From assembly GCA_024655865.1 (NCBI GenBank), contig JANLFM010000017.1, forward strand, positions 1 through 28,055: a stretch of DNA of 28,055 bases. Direction: 5' to 3'. The DNA comes from Caldisericota bacterium (GTDB lineage: Bacteria > Caldisericota > JANLFM01). Positions 22,741 to 28,055 of the stretch are shown here, piece after piece. Positions within the stretch are counted from its first letter, which is position 1. The number at the start of each line of letters is the position of its first letter. The notes below the pieces were generated by a model. That model saw only the letters and a program-made list of their open reading frames with translations. It ran no database searches and was not told where the DNA came from. Position numbers and translations under genes: made by a program.

Positions 22741-22988
22741 AGAGCGTCAGGGGGAAGCCCAGGATCAGCAAGAGGGAAAATGACCTGATCCGGGCCCTCC
22801 TCTATCAGGGAACTTTATCCGCAGTGAGGTACAACCCCCAGGTGAGGGGGATCTATCAGAGGCTCAAGGAGAAGGGTGCTCCGGAGAAGAAAGCCAGGAT
22901 CGCTGCCGCTCACAAACTGCTCCTCATCGCCCATGCCATTTACACGAAAGGGGTGCCTTACGACCCTTCCTACTCAAGAGGGGGTTGA
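22741..22988 (+). pseudogene. IS110-family transposase, C-terminal remnant
   Basis: The frame encodes the end of an IS110/IS116/IS902 transposase: SVRGKPRISKREN, then LSAVRYNPQVRGIYQRL, KKARIAAAHKLLLIAHAI and a YDPSYS-like end. About 80 residues match the last part of the transposase_20 domain with its catalytic Ser region; the remaining ~250 upstream residues, including the DEDD nuclease, are absent. The ~20 residues upstream in the same frame (from an ATG at 22689) show no IS110 likeness. The remnant lies between inverted repeats A and B. The downstream text GGTTGACATGAAATACAGTA could be the old IS right edge. It cannot move by itself. Confidence 0.8.
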
Positions 22989-23064
22989 CATGAAATACAG
23001 TATCTGACTCCAGTTTCCTTTGTCAGCCAAAAGCGGTGTAGAAGTGGAGGAGACCCTAAAAATA

Positions 23065-23107
23065 GGGGCCAGAAATGTAGTAATGTCGTAATGCAAGACC
23101 TGACCCC
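23065..23107 (-). repeat. Dispersed repeat, copy B, with REP-like hairpin
   Basis: The reverse complement starts GGGGTCAGGTCTTGCATTA and continues CGACATTACTACA. The first 16 bases match copy A; then it diverges. The outer edges GGGGTCAG and CTGGCCCC can pair (one G-T), making a hairpin of the whole 43-base unit, as in REP-type elements. On the forward strand its edge provides an ATG and MQDLTP codons, which falsely lengthen the next gene. Confidence 0.8.
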
Positions 23108-23114
23108 ATTGTTG

Positions 23115-23136
23115 CTCTGGTGGAAAAAGGCAACCG
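23115..23136 (+). repeat. 22-base imperfect direct repeat, right copy
   Basis: Partner of 22569-22590 with two mismatches. It lies eight bases beyond repeat copy B and 32 bases before the chosen start of the next gene. If the 546 bases from one copy to the next were removed, the aldo/keto reductase and the next gene would be divergent neighbours about 100 bases apart. Confidence 0.7.
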
Positions 23137-23168
23137 AGGTTATGATTGAGAAAGGAAAGGGAAGCCCA

Positions 23169-23990
23169 ATGTCTCCACAGGATCAAAAAGAATGGAAAAT
23201 CTTCATCCTCTCTGATGCCACCGGGGAAACAGCTTTAAAGGTGGTAAAAGCCGCCCTGGCGCAATTCCAGGAAGCAAATGTGGAAACCGTAATTCGCCCT
23301 GGAATTGCAAGGGAAAGCCAGATTGAAGAAATCATTGAGGAAGCGAAGCGCACCGGGGGCCTGATCGTCTATACTCTCGTCGTTCCTACTCTCAGAGCCT
23401 TTCTGGTTCAACTTGCCAGGGAAAGGGGGCTGGAGTGCATCGACGTGCTTGGTCCCATGCTTATCCGTCTTAGCGATTGGCTTGGCCAGAAACCGCTTTC
23501 CCGTCCGGGCCTCAGAAGGGAACTCGAGGAGGACTACTTCCGCCGGATAATGGCCGTGGAATTCGCCATTGAGCACGACGACGGGAAAAGGGCCGAGGAG
23601 CTGGACAAAGCTGATCTCGTTCTCGTGGGAGTCTCCCGTACGACGAAAACTCCCCTGAGCATTTACCTCGCTTACCGGGGCTGGCTTGTGGGCAACGTGC
23701 CCATCGTTATGGGCATTGAACCTCCTTCCATACTCTACGAGATCCCGCAGTGGAAAATCGTGGCCCTGACGGTGAACGCAGAACGCCTAGCAATGATCCG
23801 CTCGAACAGGATCCGGCGTTTCCACGTGGGCGGGGACTACGTGGATCTGGATGGGATTAAAGAGGAGCTCAGATTGGCCCACCGCATCTTCTATCAGGCA
23901 GGCTGGCCCATACTCGATATGAGCTATAAATCGGTGGAGGAAGCCGCTCAGGAGATCACGGAACTCCTCCAGGCCCGAAAGCCCAAATAA
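23169..23990 (+). CDS. PEP synthase / pyruvate phosphate dikinase regulatory protein (PPSR family)
   Basis: A 273-residue cytoplasmic bifunctional kinase/phosphorylase that uses ADP to phosphorylate, and phosphate to reactivate, pyruvate phosphate dikinase (PpdK) or PEP synthase (PpsA). The opening KIFILSDATGETALKV and the nucleotide loop GVSRTTKTPLS (154-164) are diagnostic of this family (formerly DUF299). Length is normal. Neither target enzyme is encoded in the window, so which is controlled is open. The start is the ATG at 23169, preceded by AAAGGAAAGGGA at good spacing; an ATG at 23142 is possible, and one at 23091 lies in repeat copy B and is rejected. No strong promoter of its own is seen. 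Confidence 0.94.
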   Translation: MSPQDQKEWKIFILSDATGETALKVVKAALAQFQEANVETVIRPGIARESQIEEIIEEAKRTGGLIVYTLVVPTLRAFLVQLARERGLECIDVLGPMLIRLSDWLGQKPLSRPGLRRELEEDYFRRIMAVEFAIEHDDGKRAEELDKADLVLVGVSRTTKTPLSIYLAYRGWLVGNVPIVMGIEPPSILYEIPQWKIVALTVNAERLAMIRSNRIRRFHVGGDYVDLDGIKEELRLAHRIFYQAGWPILDMSYKSVEEAAQEITELLQARKPK

Positions 23991-23994
23991 ATTT

Positions 23995-24024
23995 TTCACA
24001 AACTTACCAAAATTATGTTATAGT
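23995..24024 (+). promoter_or_regulatory. Candidate distal promoter of the MFS exporter gene
   Basis: TTCACA (23995-24000), an 18-base gap and TATAGT (24019-24024) with an extended TG-T just before it. It lies right after the previous stop codon and gives a long leader of about 115 bases. Confidence 0.4.
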
Positions 24025-24091
24025 TATTCCCAGTTTGTCTGGCTTCGGATTCCAATTTCAGACTTTTTTAAAAGGAAAACCTGACAAAAGT

Positions 24092-24119
24092 TTGACTGGT
24101 TACTCCATAGATTTAGAAT
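24092..24119 (+). promoter_or_regulatory. Candidate proximal promoter of the MFS exporter gene
   Basis: TTGACT (24092-24097) and TAGAAT (24114-24119) are 16 bases apart, both five of six matches to the consensus. A start near 24126 leaves a leader of about 24 bases with a strong ribosome site. Confidence 0.6.
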
Positions 24120-24149
24120 GTGCTCTGATTTAACTTTGAAGGAGGATCC

Positions 24150-25502
24150 ATGGAGCAAGTAACGGCACTGAAAAAACCTTTAAATGGCATGCGTTCGTTT
24201 TTCATCGTCTGGGCAGGTCAGGTGTTTTCCCTTTTGGGTTCAGCCATGTCACGCTTCGCTTTGACGATCTGGGCCTATCAGATTACCGGTCAAGCCACCT
24301 CTTTGACCACGATGGCCTTCTGTGCATTTGGCCCCGAGGTTTTTATGAGCCCTTTCGCCGGGGCACTCGTTGACCGCTGGAACAGAAAACTCACCATGGC
24401 CCTCTCCGATATCGCTACCGGAGTTTCCACCCTGGCCATGCTCGTCCTCCTCCTTTTAGGAAAACTGGAAATCTGGCACGTTTACATTGCTGTGGCCTTC
24501 GCCGGTTTCTTCACTTCCTTCCAATGGCCGGCCTATTCCGCCTCCATCAGTTTAATGGTTCCCAAGGGCCAATACGCCAGAGCGAGCGCCATGATCTCCC
24601 TTGCGGAATCCGGGACGGGGATCTTGGCTCCCATTTTCGCTGCCAGCCTCATCGGTTTGATCGGGGTCGCAGGAATTTTCGGTCTTGATATCTTAACCCT
24701 CCTTCTGGCCTTAGGCGCGCTCCTCATTGCCCGAATTCCCCAGCCCCAGCGCTCTCAGGAAGGGTTAAGGGCGCAGGGCACCCTCTGGAAAGAGTCCTTC
24801 TACGGCTTCAAATACATTTTCTCCCGGCCATCCCTTCTCGGGCTCCAGACCATCTTCCTCTTCGGAAATATGTTTTCCTCAATCGGGGGAATCCTCGCTT
24901 CCCCCATGATCCTGGCAAAAACCAACCAGAACGCCACAATTTTGGGGGCTGCGGATTCCATCGGGGGGTTAGGGGGCGTTTTGGGAGGAATCCTCTTGAG
25001 CATCTGGGGAGGACCTAAAAGGAAGGTGCACGGCGTTTTTCTGGGCTGGGCCCTTTCCTCCCTTCTGGGATTGGTCATGCTGGGCGCAGGAGGCAATTTC
25101 CTTTTCTGGGCAGGAGGAATGTTCCTGGGCTCCTTCATCAGCCCGCTGATCAACGCCTCAAACCAGGCTATCTGGCAATCCAAAGTTCCCCCGGATATTC
25201 AGGGGAAGGTTTTCTCCATTAGAAGATTAATCGCCCAGGTGGTCTCGCCAATTTCCATTGTGGTCGCGGGGCCCCTGGCGGACAAGGTTTTCGAGCCTTT
25301 AATGAGAAACGCCAATCCGCTTTATTCCTTGGGAAGGGTTTTTGGCACGGGACCCGGTTCGGGAATGGCCTTGCTCATCACCCTTATGGGACTCCTCGTG
25401 GTTCTCGTGGGCCTGAGCGGCTACCTCATCCCTGCCGTGCGCGATGTGGAAAAAATCATCCCCGACCACGATGTTCAGGAGACGGTCGTCCTTGAAAATT
25501 GA
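24150..25502 (+). CDS. MFS efflux transporter (MFS_3 / macrolide-efflux type)
   Basis: A 450-residue membrane protein with about 12 helices. RSFFIVWAGQVFSLLGSAMSRFALTIWAYQITG at the start and the loop GALVDRWNRK after TM2 (motif A) place it in the EntS/MefA-like exporter group. GAADSIGGLGGVLGGILLS and the later PPDIQGKVFSIRRL segment are also typical. Substrates in the group range from siderophores to macrolides, so no drug can be named. GAAGGAGG lies seven bases before the ATG. Two promoter candidates precede it. A DUF4342 gene follows after 45 bases and is probably read on the same mRNA. The C-terminal ~25 residues are acidic and cytoplasmic. Confidence 0.92.
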   Translation: MEQVTALKKPLNGMRSFFIVWAGQVFSLLGSAMSRFALTIWAYQITGQATSLTTMAFCAFGPEVFMSPFAGALVDRWNRKLTMALSDIATGVSTLAMLVLLLLGKLEIWHVYIAVAFAGFFTSFQWPAYSASISLMVPKGQYARASAMISLAESGTGILAPIFAASLIGLIGVAGIFGLDILTLLLALGALLIARIPQPQRSQEGLRAQGTLWKESFYGFKYIFSRPSLLGLQTIFLFGNMFSSIGGILASPMILAKTNQNATILGAADSIGGLGGVLGGILLSIWGGPKRKVHGVFLGWALSSLLGLVMLGAGGNFLFWAGGMFLGSFISPLINASNQAIWQSKVPPDIQGKVFSIRRLIAQVVSPISIVVAGPLADKVFEPLMRNANPLYSLGRVFGTGPGSGMALLITLMGLLVVLVGLSGYLIPAVRDVEKIIPDHDVQETVVLEN

Positions 25503-25547
25503 AGTATAAGGGAGGACATTCAAGACTAAACTGGAAAGGAAAAGATA

Positions 25548-25808
25548 ATGAGCGAGGAAGAAATTAGAGTGGAAGAAGTAAAAGTCACAGGGGAGATGCT
25601 TGTTTCTACAATTCGAGCCCTCCTGCACGAGGGAAACATCCGGCGCATCATCATCAAAAACGAGGAGGGGCGAACCTTAATTGAAATCCCGCTGACGATT
25701 GGCGTAGTGGCCACTTTACTCCTCCCTGTCTGGGCTGCCATCGGAGCCCTGGCCGCTTTAGCCACAAAGTGCACGATCGTCGTGGAAAAGGTCGTCCCCA
25801 AAAACTAA
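25548..25808 (+). CDS. DUF4342 domain protein
   Basis: An 86-residue small protein. An acidic, helical N-terminal part (about 1-30, with LVSTIRALLHEGN) leads to IRRIIIKNEEGRTLIEIPLT and a hydrophobic stretch (about 51-75, GVVATLLLPVWAAIGALAAL), ending in a basic tail. This pattern is that of DUF4342, whose function is not known; the N-terminal part resembles a UBA/EF-Ts-like helix pair in some members. It may sit at or in the membrane. A good AAGGAAAAG ribosome site precedes the ATG. It follows an MFS exporter, and its stop codon is one base before repeat copy C, so the repeat sits hard against the gene. Confidence 0.88.
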   Translation: MSEEEIRVEEVKVTGEMLVSTIRALLHEGNIRRIIIKNEEGRTLIEIPLTIGVVATLLLPVWAAIGALAALATKCTIVVEKVVPKN

Positions 25809-25809
25809 C

Positions 25810-25833
25810 GGGGTCAGGTCTTGCAATCCAACA
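25810..25833 (+). repeat. Dispersed repeat, copy C
   Basis: Identical to copy A over 24 bases (GGGGTCAGGTCTTGCAAT then CCAACA). It forms an inverted pair with copy D, bounding 494 bases without a recognisable gene. Confidence 0.92.
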
Positions 25834-26279
25834 ATTCCGGATTTGGGAAGAACTTCTAACCTATTCCAACCCACCTTGAAAATAAGAAGGATTCCCTAAA
25901 GAAAAAAATTTAATCCCAGCCATTTCCTTTAATGCAATAATAAATGTTTTTTTGTGTTAAAACTCCGCTTCTGCTCCGCTTCTCCTCCCTTTAGCATCCC
26001 TTGAACTCTCTACACCCAAAACCACTAATAAGGGGATTTACATTTAGGCGGGGGCAAGCATCGAAATATCTGGCCTTTTGATCAAAATTAGAAGCAAGGA
26101 GGCCAGGTCTTGAAATCAAGCATTTCCTCTTTTGTGCATTCCAGGCCATCTCGGGAGATGCCTTAACTGCCACAGTGACCATCTTTCAACTCTTTGTTAA
26201 GCGGAAGTTCTAAAGAAAATCCTTTTATAGCCTATCCCTTATAGCCTGAAAGAGGCCACAGAAACTCGATAGAATAAAA
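25834..26279. other. Gene-free block between inverted repeats C and D
   Basis: About 446 A+T-rich bases hold no frame that I can tie to a protein family on either strand; the best is a 63-codon reverse frame (25991-26182) with no recognisable motif. It contains short tandem CTCCGCTTCT units (25967-25985 area), a diverged repeat copy (E) and runs of A and T. It could be the eroded inside of a non-autonomous mobile element, of a size similar to the A-B block. Confidence 0.6.
26100..26127 (+). repeat. Dispersed repeat, diverged copy E
   Basis: GGCCAGGTCTTGAAATCAAG followed by CATTTCC keeps the AGGTCTTG core and the CATTT end of the family. CTTGA-AA-TCAAG inside is a small perfect palindrome. 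It points the same way as copy C and lies inside the C-D block. Confidence 0.6.
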
Positions 26280-26303
26280 TGTTGCATTGCAAGACCTGAC
26301 CCC
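26280..26303 (-). repeat. Dispersed repeat, copy D
   Basis: The reverse complement begins GGGGTCAGGTCTTGCAAT and goes on GCAACA, one mismatch in 24 to copies A and C; the following TTTTATTC also resembles copy A's flank. Next to it, CCCGGGAGA occurs twice (26301-26309 and 26313-26321). Confidence 0.92.
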
Positions 26304-26385
26304 GGGAGAGCCCCCGGGAGAAAGGGGCTGACTTTTTGAGTTTCCCCGGCATTCATGATAAATTTTTATTAAGCAATTCTAACTT

Positions 26386-26394
26386 TGTTAAAAT
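26386..26394 (+). promoter_or_regulatory. Candidate extended -10 promoter of the ClC gene
   Basis: TGTTAAAAT fits an extended -10 (TG-N-TAAAAT). A weak TTATTA lies 17 bases upstream at 26366-26371. The start would fall near 26401, only about seven bases before the ATG at 26408. Confidence 0.45.
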
Positions 26395-26407
26395 TTGCTC
26401 CGTAAGC

Positions 26408-27988
26408 ATGGATTCTATGAAAGAGGAAGCCCCTCCGTGGCAAACGACATTGTCGAAATGGAAAGCTTTTCAAAAGCGCTCTGTAATCCAGGCAATTCTT
26501 GTGGGCGCCTTAGTTGGTATTTCTATAGTAGCCTTCAGATTCTTATTAGGTTTTTTAGATAGCCAGCGATTAGCCCTCTACCGCTTATTTTCCCAGCAAG
26601 TAGCTTTTATCCCCCTGTGGCTCTTAGTCCTTCTAATTTTGGGGTTTTTAGTAGGTTCCATGGTCAAAAAGGATCCGTTGATAAGCGGTAGCGGAATACC
26701 TCAGATAAAAGCCAAATTAATTGGATTTCTGAAGGGGAACTGGCTTACTACTTTTCTCTTTAAGTTTATTGGAGGAGTCTTATCCATCGGGGCTGGGCTC
26801 TCCCTGGGGAAGGAGGGTCCCTCGGTTCAGCTTGGGGCAAGCTTGGGTAATGGCATTAGTTCCCTTTTGAAAAGGGAAATTTTTGAAGAGAGGTATTTGA
26901 TGACTTGCGGTGCCAGTGCCGGTTTAACTGCGGCTTTTAACGCCCCTATAGCCGGTACCGTTTTTGCCCTGGAGGAACTCCACAAAAGTTTTTCGCCGCT
27001 TTTATTAGTGTCTGTGATGACTGCCTCCGTCACTGCGGATTTGGTTTCATCGCTCTTTTTTGGTTTGAAGCCCATCTTCGATTTGAGCTTTATCCAAACT
27101 CTGCCTATTGGAGATTACATTTATCTTTTGGGCTTAGGTCTATTCTTAGGTTTTTTAGGTATGGCATTCAATGAAGGCCTGATTAAAGCGCTCAATTTCT
27201 ATGATAGATTGAAAATTAAACCGGAATTTAGACCTATTTTGCCGCTTTTGTTAAGCTTACCTCTAGGGTTCCTTCTCCCATTGGTTTTAGGCGGTGGTGA
27301 GGGATTGATTAAATCTCTAAATGTTACGAACTACGCCCTCTGGTTTGTTATTGTCCTTTTTATCTCTAAGTTTGTTTTTACGTTGTTCAGTTATGGCTCT
27401 GGAGCTCCAGGAGGCATTTTCATGCCCATACTGACCATAGGTGCTTTAGCTGGTTATGCCTACGGGCAAGTCATGGTCAGTGTCTTTAAGTTAAATCCAG
27501 TTCTGATTAACACCTTCGCTGTTTTAGCTATGGCGGGTGAATTTGCAGCCACGGTCAAAGCCCCAGTTACGGGTATATTGCTGATAACTGAGATGGTTGG
27601 GTCCTTTCATTACCTTTTAGCTTTGAGTACGGTTTCCCTCACGGCCTACGTAACAACGGAGCTCTTTGGCGTTGAGCCGATTTACGATGTTCTCATGGAT
27701 CGAATAGTACATGCTAACAAGTTTGAGCGAAGCGCAGGGGGAAACAACAAGATAATTTTTGAAGCTGTAGTTCGTTTAGGCTCATTTTTGCACGGAAAAA
27801 GGATTAAGGATATTGAATGGCCCTCGCGGTGTTTGGTTGTGAGCATTAAGCGCGGAACTACGGAAATCATTCCCAGAGGAAACACAAAGCTTCTCCCCGG
27901 AGATAGGCTGGAGATCATAGCCGATGAGGCTGACTACTCGGAGATTTATCAAAGAATTACGGAAATGACATCAGAACCTAAGTATTAG
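26408..27988 (+). CDS. ClC-type chloride channel/antiporter with C-terminal TrkA-C domain
   Basis: A 526-residue membrane protein. The three anion-selectivity motifs are intact: GSGIP (94-98), GKEGP (134-138) with the gating Glu136, and GSGAPGGIFMP (330-340). A second acidic pair in FALEELHKS corresponds to the inner proton glutamate of E. coli ClC, so chloride/proton exchange is more likely than a passive channel. The last ~70 residues (from about 455) look like a TrkA-C/RCK-C ligand-binding domain rather than CBS domains. The ATG at 26408 is chosen because the only promoter-like box ends just before it; no ribosome site precedes it, and ATG 26417 or TTG 26336 are alternatives. Codon use is A+T-richer (many TTA, TTT) than the genes before 25.8 kb, which hints at a different origin. 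Confidence 0.92.
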   Translation: MDSMKEEAPPWQTTLSKWKAFQKRSVIQAILVGALVGISIVAFRFLLGFLDSQRLALYRLFSQQVAFIPLWLLVLLILGFLVGSMVKKDPLISGSGIPQIKAKLIGFLKGNWLTTFLFKFIGGVLSIGAGLSLGKEGPSVQLGASLGNGISSLLKREIFEERYLMTCGASAGLTAAFNAPIAGTVFALEELHKSFSPLLLVSVMTASVTADLVSSLFFGLKPIFDLSFIQTLPIGDYIYLLGLGLFLGFLGMAFNEGLIKALNFYDRLKIKPEFRPILPLLLSLPLGFLLPLVLGGGEGLIKSLNVTNYALWFVIVLFISKFVFTLFSYGSGAPGGIFMPILTIGALAGYAYGQVMVSVFKLNPVLINTFAVLAMAGEFAATVKAPVTGILLITEMVGSFHYLLALSTVSLTAYVTTELFGVEPIYDVLMDRIVHANKFERSAGGNNKIIFEAVVRLGSFLHGKRIKDIEWPSRCLVVSIKRGTTEIIPRGNTKLLPGDRLEIIADEADYSEIYQRITEMTSEPKY

Positions 27989-28055
27989 CGATTGCCTCCC
28001 AATGGGGTCTATCATCGGATTTATGAATCTACCCTCCATATTAAAGGATGTGAAG
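27989..28055. other. Terminal 67 bases without a recognisable feature
   Basis: No gene start, hairpin with T-run or repeat copy is seen after the ClC stop codon before the window ends. Confidence 0.5.

Noticed and set aside
22985-23013. Promoter for the PPSR gene from TTGACA at 22985
   Set aside because: No acceptable -10 box lies 15-19 bases downstream; it is more likely a leftover of the IS edge.
23091-23168. Longer N-terminus for the PPSR protein beginning MQDLTP
   Set aside because: The ATG and first codons lie in repeat copy B; the family domain starts later and a proper ribosome site precedes the ATG at 23169.
25991-26182. 63-codon reverse frame in the C-D block
   Set aside because: It runs across repeat copy E, lacks a clear ribosome site and resembles no family known to me.
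1-28055. CRISPR array or restriction/defence cluster
   Set aside because: No regularly spaced direct repeats and no Cas, nuclease or methylase motifs are seen; the repeats present are inverted pairs about 500 bases apart.

Overview
This window looks like a bacterial chromosome segment. Base composition is near balanced until the last ~2.2 kb, which is visibly A+T-richer. The order glmU-prs-rplY(ctc)-pth-mfd-mazG, followed by a membrane-anchored parvulin, resembles Bacillus and Clostridia. Strong Shine-Dalgarno sites and S-layer homology (SLH) domains also fit a Firmicutes-like or deep-branching lineage such as Atribacterota. No marker here fixes the phylum, and no sporulation gene is seen.

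Layout. (1) 1-2017: the 3' part of a tRNA-Lys, a zinc alcohol dehydrogenase and an isoaspartyl peptidase/asparaginase. (2) 2078-2153: a tRNA-Gln(UUG)-like gene whose 5' acceptor and D-arm look like tRNA-Glu and cannot pair with its 3' acceptor strand. (3) 2163-11163: a tightly packed, partly overlapping operon: short GlmU (uridylyltransferase part only), PRPP synthetase, L25/Ctc, peptidyl-tRNA hydrolase, Mfd, a tyrosine-phosphatase-like/MazG fusion and an MFS transporter. (4) 11203-12567: a two-domain parvulin with its own promoter. (5) 12692-18354: a BMP/Nup-type nucleoside ABC importer. Its binding protein carries three SLH domains instead of a lipid anchor, and both permeases carry a similar two-helix insertion. 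A strong hairpin terminator separates the binding protein from the ATPase and permeases. (6) 18460-21183: an ABC-2 exporter pair and a GNAT acetyltransferase. (7) 21210-23990: a small DGC-like gene remnant, a reverse-strand aldo/keto reductase with ferredoxin clusters, an IS110 transposase remnant between inverted repeats, and a PEP-synthase/PPDK regulatory protein. (8) 24150-25808: an MFS exporter and a DUF4342 protein. (9) 25810-26303: a gene-free block bounded by the same inverted repeats. (10) 26408-27988: a ClC-type chloride/proton exchanger with a TrkA-C domain.

How it works together. The long operon joins cell-wall precursor and nucleotide supply (GlmU, Prs), translation upkeep (L25, Pth), transcription-coupled repair (Mfd) and nucleotide-pool cleaning (MazG). 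The SLH importer would bring nucleosides in, with the captor protein held on the wall and expressed above the membrane parts. From 21.2 kb on the window is accessory: gene remnants and at least five copies of one repeat family cut up the gene order.

No wholly new multi-gene system is claimed. The least ordinary points are the SLH-BMP binding protein with its altered permeases, the phosphatase-MazG fusion, the chimeric tRNA and the repeat-bounded blocks. All calls come from reading the sequence; no searches or folding programs were run.
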